Below are positions 35,165-45,258 of a stretch of DNA of 64,000 nt, in pieces (position 1 is the stretch's first letter; each line of letters starts with the position of its first letter). A program made the position numbers and the translations under genes. The stretch lies in contig PZJY01000004.1 in NCBI GenBank assembly GCA_031472005.1, forward strand, positions 2,206,556-2,270,555. The letters run 5' to 3'. The notes under the pieces are model-generated. The model did not search any database, was not told the DNA's origin, and saw only the letters and a list, made by a program, of their open reading frames with translations. This DNA comes from Tetracladium setigerum. Taxonomy: Eukaryota > Ascomycota > Leotiomycetes > Helotiales.

Positions 35165-35247
35165 GGTTGATTAGTGTAGTGGTTAGCACGTCTGATTCTG
35201 ATTCACAGTTATTTCAGGAGTCGCCAGTTCGAGCCCGGCATCGACCT
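35165..35247 (+). tRNA. tRNA-Gln (anticodon CTG) with an 11-base intron
   Basis: The acceptor stem GGTTGAT (35165-35171) pairs with ATCGACC (35240-35246), with one T:G pair. The D stem is GTGT/GCAC around loop AGTGGTTA. The anticodon stem TCTGA (35191-35195) pairs with TCAGG (35214-35218), with one T:G pair. The loop is TT-CTG-A, then an 11-base intron (35202-35212), then T; this is the canonical intron site after position 37. The T arm is GCCAG-TTCGAGC-CCGGC with one A:C mismatch at 35226. CTG in positions 34-36 (35198-35200) reads CAG codons. An eight-T terminator follows at 35266. Confidence 0.9.
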
Positions 35248-35265
35248 CAGCAATTACTAGGAACC

Positions 35266-35273
35266 TTTTTTTT
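35266..35273 (+). terminator. RNA polymerase III terminator
   Basis: Eight consecutive T on the coding strand, 19 bases after the tRNA-Gln discriminator base. Confidence 0.85.
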
Positions 35274-35846
35274 GGCCCTTTTGAGACGGAAACTGGTAGT
35301 AAAATGGTTGTGGCCTTTTATTTTTGTTTTTGGCCATGATATCACATGATATACACAGCACGTGAACTACTATACGCAGCAAGCAGTTCCTTAGAATGAA
35401 AAGTATTGCAATCATAAGTTCTTATCTGCCATTTTAGAACTAGTGAACAACCTTGTTTTGCACCTCATTTCTCGAAAGGAGGAAAGAGGAAATTATTGTC
35501 GACAAAGCAAAGGATCATTATGAACTCTTTTTAATGTTGAACTTCACGACATGACAAGATAATTTAACTTTCGCACACGTGTGTTTGAGGTAGAATAGGT
35601 GTGTATTGCTTGGGACGAAAAGTGTATTTTTTTGGGAGACCACATAGGACTCACGGTGAATTCGTATCGGTTTTCCTCAGACAAATATGATGAAAAGAAA
35701 CCTAGATAGTTACGAAAAACTATGCGCTCAAACAATACCCTTGTGTGTTGAGATCGTACACTTCTGCCATCACTCCAACAGTTCCCGACGAACAAGGACA
35801 TGGGCTAATAAATGCAAATCCCAACTGAATAGCGAAAAACCAGGAA
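35274..35846. other. Intergenic
   Basis: A 573-base gap between the tRNA terminator and the 3' end of the bHLH gene. Nothing further is seen. Confidence 0.45.
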
Positions 35847-36695
35847 CTAAGTTCCAGCATCACTGCCATTATCCAACAACCAAACCTCCTTCATCTTCTC
35901 TACCTTCGCACTCAGACCCTTCTTCTGAATCTCCAACTCCCTCCATTCCATCTCCAATCTTTGAATATGCTCTTTTGCCAACCCCAACACCTCCGCTTTA
36001 CTGATCGATTTCTCGGGTTGTTTGGAGGCCCTTCGTGCCTCGTTTACTCCTTCCACAAGAAGTGGAGGGAGAGCGGAAAGCAGAGCCTCATATTCGTTGT
36101 TGAGTTTGGAGCGGTATTTGCGCTCGATAAGGTTGTGTAGATAGCAGGGATCCGAGTTGAGAATTGGTGGCCGTGGTTTGTGGGGGAGGTGAGAAGATTC
36201 ATGCTGAGTCATTGTTGACCTTTCTCCGAGAAGTTCTGTTTGGCGAGATCTTTGAGATGTCCATCGCGGCTTTGTAGGACCTCGTTGAGGACTCTCTGGG
36301 CTTCCAGACCCGCTTGTGTGGTCGTCTTCGAGGGTCGGTGGCTTTGTGATGGGAGGTGTGGGAGATTCGAGCAGTTGAGGCTCAATGTAGAGGGTGCCTG
36401 GAATTGAATTCTCAAAGTATGAAGTATTAGCAACTTCATACGAGCTTGAGTAAAGTGTTGGTTCTGGAAAGAGAGGTGAGCTTTCCATGCCAGAACTGTC
36501 CGTATCCCACATGTTGTTTCCTACTACGAAAGGCATTGAAAATTGACAGGGCATTTCGAGACCGGTGAAAAGGGAGGAAGGTTCTACAGTAGCATCTTCC
36601 CAACAAAGCTCTTCAGATAGTGTTGAACCACATGTTTGAGTTGAGCCACTGGTCCATAGCGGATTCTCACAGCTGTATGAGTATTCTTCTTCCAT
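35847..36695 (-). CDS. bHLH transcription factor with SREBP-type basic region
   Basis: Single exon of 282 aa. The N-terminal half is acidic/Ser/Thr/Pro-rich and probably activating. At about residues 185-250 lies a bHLH: HNLIERKYRSKLNNEYEALL, then a long loop (SALPPLLVEGVNEARR...), then KSISKAEVLGLAKEHIQRLE. The Tyr in ERKYR replaces the Arg found in most bHLH proteins and is the hallmark of SREBP-like factors, which bind both E-box and sterol-regulatory sites. No transmembrane segments follow, so it belongs with the soluble SREBP-like bHLH proteins of ascomycetes. The C-terminal helix (MEWRELEIQKKGLSAKVEKM) may extend dimerisation. The start at 36695 is the first Met and is followed by an acidic MEEEYSYS. 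Divergent from the TYW2 gene. Confidence 0.92.
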   Translation of the reverse strand: MEEEYSYSCENPLWTSGSTQTCGSTLSEELCWEDATVEPSSLFTGLEMPCQFSMPFVVGNNMWDTDSSGMESSPLFPEPTLYSSSYEVANTSYFENSIPGTLYIEPQLLESPTPPITKPPTLEDDHTSGSGSPESPQRGPTKPRWTSQRSRQTELLGERSTMTQHESSHLPHKPRPPILNSDPCYLHNLIERKYRSKLNNEYEALLSALPPLLVEGVNEARRASKQPEKSISKAEVLGLAKEHIQRLEMEWRELEIQKKGLSAKVEKMKEVWLLDNGSDAGT

Positions 36696-37414
36696 TGCAT
36701 CAAACTTTTACGAAGAGGAATTTGAGTTGATCGCGTCCAGAATCTCAGGATGTGGAAACAGATGTAAGACCCCAAGGCCCCTATCCTCTCGATCCGGCTT
36801 CCTTTATATCTACTTCAACTATGAACAGATGCATCCAGCTTATGGAATAGATCGCGGACACTTCCGCGCACATGAATCACACCTTCTCTCACTCTTCTGA
36901 TACCCAAAACACTCACCGGTAGAATGTTTCCTGCGATATGAGTCTCTTGGCCATCACACTGTGCACCATCAACTTAATGCTCAATTCCCGAGCCAAGAAA
37001 AGAAGTAAAGAACTTCCATACTCATCGCACTTCTTACCGAACTCGCCGAGACATAACAAGCAAAACGATGACAAACGTTCTCATCTATTGAAGGTAGGCA
37101 CCAAGGAATATTCAGCAAACAGGCTTGGATATCAAAATGGTGTTGGAGGAGGACCATAATCGTACGACAAATCTGACGATGAATGGCGGAGAGCGAACTT
37201 CTAGAATGACGAGATGGAAGAAGTTTAACTTGCCTCATGCGATGTGCTTATTATTCTTCCTGTGTGGAGGTGTTGTCAAGTTGGGAAGACTCCCACCTTC
37301 AATGGAGGTTTTATATTGGTCTGTGCACAGGGGAGCTAGTCCTGTTCTGGGCGCCTTCACCACCGCACTCTCGTTTCTCAGTCTCGTTCTTCAGACAAAT
37401 GTTGACAAGACGAC
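36696..37414. promoter_or_regulatory. Divergent promoter region of the bHLH and TYW2 genes
   Basis: A 719-base gap between divergent starts. Open frames within it on both strands carry no recognisable domain. Confidence 0.45.
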
Positions 37415-38634
37415 ATGGCTTTGGAAACAGACACTTCAATTAAGGCGAAAAGGCCGCCTAAGCCTAAGCCCATAAATCCCATTGAATTGGCGATACGATC
37501 ATGGTTCGAACAGCTCCCACAGGAACTGGTTGAAAGCATATCGTCAAATTTGGAAATTGTGATCACAACCGCGCCCAAAAGATGGACCATCTATCCCCCC
37601 ATGGTTCTCCTACCATCGGGGAGTTTTGACAAGAACTGGGAGAGAAAATTACTGGAAACTACCCCTGCGCAAAAAGAAAGTCTTTGGAAATCCATCCTCA
37701 AGCAGATCGCAAAACGAGAAGGAAAAGGAGAGTTAACACATCTGGCCGTCAATTCAGGAATCCCCTTGAACAAGTCGGAAAATACCACAGAGAATGAGGT
37801 CAGCAACAACTCAAAAGATGAGTGTTCAGAGAATATCCTCCGCACACCAAGCGGTCTCTTAATGCTCCACGGAGACTTCGGTCCTTCACTCTCACCAACC
37901 ATTTCACCAAGCAGCCTTGATTTCACCAACGCTTTCTGGGTAAGCACTAAACAGAATGGAATCACTCAGATCTGGGCACCGCGATACACAATGTTTAGCC
38001 GAGGAAACATCAAAGAGAAAGCAAGACTGTTGGATTTTCACAAAACCGATTCGAGAAGAGCGAGTGCTGAAGAGCTTCGAGAGGCAATGGCAGTTGATCT
38101 GTATGCTGGAATTGGGTATTTTGTGTTTAGCTATGTGATGTCGGGAATGGGAGGGTAGTGGGGTGGGAATTGAATCCGTGGTCTGTCGAGGGGTTGAGGA
38201 GGGGAGCTGTTGCGAATGGATGGAGTGTGAAGGTTGTGAAGGATGGAGAGGAGTTGGTGATAGGGGATGAGAAGATTGTGATCTTTTTGGAAGACAACCA
38301 AGGGGCGGGGCCGAGGCTGAATTCTCCAGCTGGAACCGAGCTAAAGAAGCGAAAGACAATTCATGTCAATGGTGGATTACTACCTACAAGCTTGCCCGTG
38401 TGGAAGAGCGCCTTGCATCTTTTGGATGGCAACGGATGGTTACATCTGCACGAAAATGTGGGTGTGAATGATGTTCCAAAACGGAGCCTGGAAATTGAAG
38501 AGATGTTCCAAGCATGGGAGTCTTCGACCGGCAAGGGAAGGAAAGCAAAGGTCGAGCATGTCGAGCTGGTCAAGACTTTTGCGCCAGGAGTATGGCATTG
38601 CGTATTTGACGTCTTCGTGGATGGTCAAAGTTGA
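37415..38634 (+). CDS. trm12: tRNA wybutosine-synthesising protein 2 (TYW2/TRM12), one apparent frameshift
   Basis: Repaired single-exon length 406 aa. Marks of the family: TAPKRWTIYPPMVLLPSGSF near the N-terminus, TQIWAPRYTMFSRGNIKEKA, the SAM-binding loop AVDLYAGIGYFVFSYV, then GWELNPWSVEGLRRGAVANG and a C-terminal HVELVKTFAPGVWHCVFDV. The enzyme transfers the aminocarboxypropyl group of SAM to the G37-derived base of tRNA-Phe in wybutosine synthesis. As given, the frame hits a TAG at 38156 directly after MSGMGG. The next frame resumes with VGWELNPW. One added G in the GGG run at 38153-38155 restores a continuous protein across the catalytic core. Between the N-terminal region and the catalytic core there is a Ser/Asn-rich insert (KSENTTENEVSNNSKDE). 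Confidence 0.9.
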
Positions 38635-38738
38635 CAGTAGTTATAAATGGGCATTGGATTGATCCATCGATGACTGTTTGGTGTCTATCTAGGCGTACAT
38701 GTGGTGAAAGTTGTTCGTATCTGAGCTTACATTATTCA

Positions 38739-39554
38739 TTATTCGTGCCTTCTGAACTTTAGAGGAATATTGTGTTCTACAATCGGCTGCGCATCAAGTT
38801 TGGCCTGGGCCTCCTCCTCATCCTCTAGATCGTCATGCTTCTTGAAATGAGCAATATCCTCTGGATGTATTAAATCCTCTTCCTTCGTGTTCTCGTCATG
38901 ATATCTAGCACAAGTTAGCCATTGCTTTCTATCTTCTCCCCAAAAATGAGTATCCTACTTCTCCCACTATATGATAAACAGGTTAGTAATGATTTCATAG
39001 CTCTCAAAGCTTCTTTCCTTTGAGCAGAACTTACGTGATGAATTTCATATTCCGTCTCCATATCCCAATGATGGCCGGGTCCCATCCCAAAGTCAGGAAG
39101 CGTATGCCCAGCAGCACAAAAGCTCAAGAACTCCTCCCTCTCCACCAGCCCATTGTCATTTCTATCGATGGCCCCTACAACAGTATCCACAACCTCATGC
39201 CTCTTCGCATCCGTTAAACCCTTCAAATTCTCATCCTCCAAACCATAGAATTTCATGATTTCAGCCGCATCCCAGTAGCCGTTGTCGTCGAAATCGTGCA
39301 GAGAGAAGAAAGCCCCTGGATCAAAATTGGAGATATGATGTTCCTCTGTAATATGCTTCGTTAGATAGATCCAGTATTTGGAAGGTGGACGGAGAGGTTT
39401 GGGTTTATTTACCTGCCATATGCCTCGTTGCCCAGTCCGCGTTTGGATCCACGACAAGTGGTTTCTGATGTGCTCCACCGTGTGCATTTGCTGTTCCAAG
39501 GAAGGCAATTGACGTAGCGCATACACATAGCGCAGTGGTGAGTAGCCTGGCCAT
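38739..39554 (-). CDS. ER/secreted EF-hand protein (Ssp120/nucleobindin-like) with an 8-base exon
   Basis: Four exons (39554-39413, 39345-39035, 38966-38959, 38904-38739) total 209 codons (208 aa). Signal peptide: MARLLTTALCVCATSIAFLG, then TANAHGG. Two EF-hand loops follow: DFDDNGYWDAAE and DRNDNGLVEREE, both with full acidic ligands. The HGG...HH-rich region (GPGHHWDMETEYEIHH) and a C-terminal acidic stretch (DDLEDEEEAQAK) fit Ssp120-type secretory-pathway Ca2+ proteins. Exon 3 is 8 bases (TGGGAGAA), flanked by TATAG and GTAGGA with a GCTAAC branch in the following intron. It rebuilds the family sequence EIHHWEKYHDENTKEEDL. Convergent with TRM12, divergent from ORC6. Confidence 0.9.
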
Positions 39555-39828
39555 GGTTGATTGTTGGTATGAAGGTGTAAGTGCTGGAGGGAATTTGTGG
39601 GGTGAAAGTGACAGATCAGAGGGAAATCGATCTTTGTTGATGGTGAACTGTGGCTTTAGGGGATAAAGCTGGCAGCCGAGGCGCCGTCGGTGAATTTTCA
39701 GGGGTTACTGAGCCTAGACTCCAACCACTTTACGCGTTGCTTGACCACTCTTTGTTGACATCACAGCAACACCTTTTGACGCTCCGCCCGTTTAACCCCC
39801 TCTCAATTTTGTCTATATTGCAGGCAAT
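39555..39828. promoter_or_regulatory. Divergent promoter of the EF-hand gene and ORC6
   Basis: Only 274 bases separate the two start codons, so the promoters must overlap or abut. Confidence 0.5.
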
Positions 39829-41027
39829 ATGAATAGACCGATAGATCTGGCGTTGAGCAATCTAATCCCCCGCTACTCCGGCCAACTTCCCCATGAGCTC
39901 GTTGAGCTTGCGAGCGGCCTACTGGCACAATCACGAATGAAAGCGAGCAATTTACGGGCAGAGGAAGAGGTCGGTCGTCTATACGCATGTGCGAATATTG
40001 CCTGTGAACGGTATATCTGCTAGCACGGGATCTCCTCTGGACTACGGCTAATACTCAACTCCAGATTAAAGACAACGCTCAACCTCCCTCCCATCGAGCC
40101 GCGTCCTCCAGTCCCCCACGCGTTTACAATAAACTTTACTCTTACCTCGACAAAGCCCTCGTGAAATCCAGCACCCCTCGCAAACGAGATAATGGAGGCC
40201 CTCTTCATTCAACGATCGGGAACAATGCTATCCATAAAGTCCTCCCTCAACGAAAAACCCCCTCCAAAGAGAAAACACTTGAAGCATGGAGAAGTGGAAA
40301 CCGAGCCGAAAAGGCGAGGTTGAACTACAACAAAGCTGAACGAGAACTTCCCATGTGGATTGTATATGCTATCAGATTACTGTGCAGGCAAATGCAAACG
40401 CGAAAGGCGATCCCTCATGTTATTGCTGGGGTGGAGACTTTGCTTTATCTGAGTCCTCCGCCCGAGAAGGAGGTACCTGGGAAAGGCAAGAAGAAAGAAG
40501 AAAAGAAGGCCGAGGTGAAATTACCTGCTATCATTGCAGCGGTGTGGTTTTTCGTCTCGTGCAGGATGTTGGGAAAGGATCTCGACGGAGATGGATACGT
40601 TGCCCGACGAAATGTGGTCTTGGATGTTTTACAAGAGATGAGCGAGGATGAGGTCTTGAAGGAGAAGATTGCTGCGGATGAAGAGGGGAAGAAGGCGTGG
40701 GTGCAGATTAACGAGGGGGATGTGAGGACGTGGATGAATCAACTCGCTGTGAAGGGTTGGATCGATATGGATTGGTTCTTGAATATCCCTCAGCAAGATG
40801 AACTCGATGCTGCATTAGAGTTTGTTGAACCCGATGAGGTTCAGTGGTACAGCACAAGAAGCAGGGAGGAGTTAAGGAAAGCGGGATTAGGAAGCATGCT
40901 TATTGGGAAGTATGATTTTCTGAGCGAGGAGAATAGGAAAAATTACAAGCAGTGGAAGAAGGTTATGCTACTTCAGGTTGATGAGATGCTTAGAGATGGG
41001 ACTTTAGATAATTTAGAGGATGAATGA
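39829..41027 (+). CDS. orc6: Origin recognition complex subunit 6 (ORC6), one apparent frameshift
   Basis: Exon 1 is 39829-40010, intron 40011-40064 (branch GCTAAT), exon 2 40065-41027; repaired length 381 aa. The N-terminus (MNRPIDLALSNLIPRYSGQL, then VELASGLLAQSRMKASNL and EEEVGRLYACANIACERL) is the first cyclin-like fold of Orc6. The middle (MWIVYAIRLLCRQMQTRKAI, then PHVIAGVETLLYL) is the second. The C-terminus has a conserved acidic/basic helix (KYDFLSEENRKNYKQWKKVM). It is part of the complex that marks replication origins. The frame breaks in the C5 run at 40113-40117: PRPPVP is in the first frame, and PRVYNKLYSYLDKALVK in the next. One added C repairs it. A Lys/Glu-rich insert (GKGKKKEEKKAEVK) lies after the second fold. 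Confidence 0.92.
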
Positions 41028-44000
41028 AGCAGGCTTACTTTTTATGAGCGACTTACCAATACCTACATAGCACCATTACTGTATTAGCAGAACATCGGTT
41101 AGGTGTTTGGGTTGTACATAAAGCAATGAGCATAAAGATATGCCCGGATAATACAATGTGCAACAAAATCTAAACACTTCAGTTCTGTGAAAAATACTAA
41201 GTTGGTGCAAAAGATGGCATATGCAGCAACCTTGGAGGCGAGAGCTAATTTTGTGACGCCTCTGGGAATTCCTCCTCAGTAGTGCTAAAAGAGCTAACTT
41301 AAGAGAGGGGAAGTCCGTCTGCTGTATGCCCATCTCGACACCACTTGAACTGATCGACCAAAGACTGTAAACCCAAACTGTGCCCTTTGAAGTGTCTTGA
41401 AATCTTAAATCTAACTTTGGTATACTTGCGTTGACAGAAACTCTAGACTGCTGAAGTTAGTTTGAAAGAAGAACACTAACAGGCTAATGCATTCGATTCT
41501 TGAGATGTTGACATCGCTCAAGAGACATTAAGAGATGACAATATGGAAATAGGCATGGATTGAAGTTATAAATGAGCCTTCAGATGTTTGATTCTCAGTA
41601 TATTGACTATTGCTCTATTATTGACAATGGCTATTACGAAGAGCATGGAAATGAGCGGCAAGCGCGGCTAAGTGCGCGTACAGTCAAAATTGACTGGGCA
41701 TCTTCCTTGAATACCCCAAACCTATTTTTGGTTCTCAAACAAGAAATGATTTTCGTACACAAACCAGTATCTTATTCCGACCTTGGAGATATCCAAATCA
41801 AGTTATAATCCACTGTCTTAATAATGTCCATACATCAAAACAAGGTTATTACGGAGTGCTCCAGCCATGGGATATCAAAGATCCGACCTCGCCCGACAGA
41901 TACTCTACAGAGATGTACCAGTATGTACTCCTGGGTCCCATGAATGTACCTTCTACTCAAAAGGCATTATGACCCGCAGACAGAGAGATAGAGTTCGACG
42001 TGCGGAATACGAAATTCTGTACGCAATACATTGGTCTAGACTTTCAACCTGGTGACGGGACGAGCTGTGCTTTGCATACATATGTACAGTACTTGTTACC
42101 ATTTAGTAAGTACATGCATTCTTCATGACGAACAGAATGTACAGTGCATCTCATGCTCGACAAACGAGTCAGTTCAAAGTTCACCAGAGCAAAGAGATCG
42201 CCCTCCGCCTTCCGATAAGCAACGAAGGCAACATATCAAAAGGCATCTGGTGATTGTGAGGGAGATCTTTCGGGAATGGCGGAGGTGCGGCTTGCAGCCT
42301 TAGCAACTTTGCAGTGCAGTAGAGCCCGTCTATTCCTCCGATGTGAAAAGCTGAGTCCCACTATGATGGGGATGAGGCTTGGGCGAGACGTCTTCCAAGT
42401 TGCTCAGTCCTCGAGATCAAGAAGAATGAAAACAGCGGTGACCACGATGCATGTAACGGCACGGCCTGAGATGAGGAAGATCCTCCCGTGTACGCCTGAT
42501 CATGCCTTGGTTTTGACTTGTTTTTTTGTCACTTAACCGGTCAATGACACTTAAAAAGAAAAGTCTCGACTTCTCCCCACCACACTCGTCCATCGGAAGC
42601 TCTCGTTGTTGGTGAGCTTGAGGTGTTGTTGCTGCGAGGATGTCGTAGCGATGATGCACGCTCTGACCTCTTGCCCACATAAGGATTGGTCCACCTGATG
42701 ACAAGAATAGTGATGTGATGGTACATTTGAGCTATGATATAGCGATGGAAGTGGGATATACTCATGGTTTTCTCACGACTGCCGTTGCTGGATAGGCATG
42801 GGAATCGTACTTCGGAGAATGAGCCTGATACGTGCAAATCCATTGGCCGAGGCTGGGAACAATCGCATTGCGGTGTGCCCACTATTCCCGCCGCCTGCCC
42901 TCTTGCTATCTGCCTCAATTGAAGATTCGGCCCTGAAGTTGATTTGTAGCGGTACCGTTGTTCAAATACAGATGTTTGAATGCTGAGTGAAAATCCCGAG
43001 AGGCGGTGATCATTCACTCTGTGCAGCTCCCGGGCAACAAAGCTGCCACCCGCATTCCCGGCCGACCCTCCCGGTCTTTCGTACGATTATTGTGCTTTGA
43101 CTTTTATGTTCTTACCTGCTGACTCGACATCTTTTTATCAAGGTCGACTTTGAATTGAATTCCTAGCTCAATTCGTGATGCAGTGGGCGGATAGAACTGT
43201 TGATGGCGTGTGTGTGCCGAGTAGTAGCGAGCAGTAGGAAGCATATGACAACTTCCACAACCGTGTTGGCAAACATCACCCACGTGAGACACGCAAAACA
43301 TCTGAGACTGAGTCTGCAAAGCTCTGTAAATCTCCAGGAAAGCGTGCGTGCGTGCATATTCGGAGCAAAAACAAGTGAGAAGTCATGCAAGATGTTCGGA
43401 CGAATCTGGGGATGTCGGATAAATAAGTACATAAAGAACGGGCCCAAAGTGTGATGAGGTGGTGTGGGTTGCATCTATCCGGCAGCTGGACTTTTTTCTT
43501 CTTCTGGCTTTTCGCTTTTCCTCCCTCCAGAGGGGGAAGGTGTAACGGTTTGTGCGGCTGGACGTTTATTTGTGATATGAGAGGAGATTGAATCAACTAA
43601 ATAAAAAACAAATTTAAAGGGACTATTTTTTAGGTTTTAGGGGATAACGTTTAAAACGCGTCTAGAACGCCGGTTGACATTTGCTCATTTCCTCGCTTGG
43701 TGGAGTAGTTGAAACATGTTTCTCTATGGGACCAACGGGCTGGTAGGCGGCGCGATCGGTTGGCGCGCTACCTCTGCCCCTGAAACAGAGCATCTTGACC
43801 AGATTGTTAGGGGCTTGGGACTTGGGACTTGGAAGTTGAACTAAGGATTTATTGCTATGCTATGTGCTTGATATTTAGAAGATGAGCAACAATGGTGCAA
43901 TAATCGGTTCCTTTCGTCAACCTCGCTTCGCAGTTTTGTTGAATGTTTACCATCTTTACGATTTCGCATGGACTAACGGACCGTACAACTAACTCTGCAT

Positions 44001-44592
44001 TCAACTGGTAGACTTGTGACGCGTCTGGCTTGCAGTAGGATGAGGTTTATCCCCTTGGCCGTGTATTCCGTACCGTAACACACCTCCAGCACGGCAATCT
44101 TTGTGCAACTGAGGTTATCAGATGCCCAGGAAGCGAGGAGAAGCGAATTGCCCAAAGAGTGCAACTCAGCCGGTTGGCCAATACTGGACGATCCTTTGGG
44201 GATGAACTTGCAAGTTTTTGATCAAATCGAGAGCAGCGTGGAGGTCAGTCTTTGTTTCCCTCAGGGGAGGTGGTGCCACAATGGGGACTTGAGGGATCGT
44301 TTGGTCAGCATCGTTTGACTTTGCGCTGAGCGTAAATAAGATTGAGATGGCCCCCCATACGGTATGAAAAAAAGCTACATGTACATCCAAATCATGCACC
44401 TATTATTAAGGCAGACTCAGATAGGTGCAGCATGCAGAGGGAGCAACAATGTAGAAACACGTCTCTTTTTGGTTTGTTTACTCCTTTTCTCTACATAGCA
44501 TAGCATATAGGCTACTCCTGAGTCTCAAAGCAATCATATGGTCCAACAACAACTCTCTCACCCCCCTCGATATGGCTGGTCCAGGTCCAGGC

Positions 44593-44608
44593 GATTGATT
44601 GATTGATT
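44593..44608. repeat. GATT microsatellite (4 units)
   Basis: Four tandem GATT units about 650 bases upstream of the kinesin start. Confidence 0.75.
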
Positions 44609-44932
44609 CCCGTCCATCACAGGGGGAGGGCGCCCCTTTCCGATTGGATGTCACTCAGTATCTCTGGGTATCCCTGAGTCTTCTGTCCGTGCCTGAGCCA
44701 TTATTATGCAAGGCCCCATGCTCCCATGCCAGTTGGTAATTTGGGGTGGGCACGGTTAGGCCAATCCTCCGTCGAAACCAACCGAGCGACTCCTCCCCTA
44801 TTAATTCTTTCCAAGGGAGAAGAGAAATATTCTAGTCACCTCACCCTTCCCCATCGTCGCCCCCTCTCCTCCTCACCCTCACCCTCAAAACACGAGATTA
44901 CGTCGTCGAACAAGAAGATATTTCGCTGCTTC

Positions 44933-44965
<33 letters not shown>

Positions 44966-44970
44966 TTGTT
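44933..44970. repeat. CTG/TTG trinucleotide repeat
   Basis: About 12-13 trinucleotide units, mostly CTG with TTG interruptions. It lies in the pyrimidine-rich region upstream of the kinesin and is probably transcribed as 5' leader. An upstream open frame (44726-45175) crosses it and would encode a Leu run; its status is unclear. Confidence 0.8.
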
Positions 44971-45258
44971 CACCTCAGCTCGACAAGCTCACCCCGTTCG
45001 GAGATATTCACGCGCGCCCATTCCCAGCAACGTTAAACGCGTCGAAGGTTTCGCTTTAAACTCTGGAACCGCTAACACCAAAACAAAAAAAAGAAACTCC
45101 CATCACCCTTCCATCATATATGACAACTTCGCCCCCCGCGACTCCCTAAGAACAGGACTCCACCGGGAGACCTGACTTTATCTCTGGATTAATTCAGTCC
45201 TTTCTACAATTCACAACAAGCCCTCGTTTGGTCGCAACAAACAGCCGTTACCAGAGCA

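Larger units (their letters stand above)
41028..45258. other. 4.2 kb intergenic region and kinesin 5' leader
   Basis: The longest gap in the window. Frames on both strands (for example 42541-43017 minus) are shadows of one another and lack domains. From about 44700 the sequence becomes pyrimidine-rich with CTG/TTG and GATT repeats, and probably is promoter and 5' leader of the kinesin gene. No transposon ends, tRNA or protein domain were seen. Confidence 0.4.

Noticed and set aside
41028..45258. Hidden mobile element in the longest intergenic gap
   Set aside because: No inverted or direct terminal repeats and no element-type protein motifs seen; only simple repeats near the right end.
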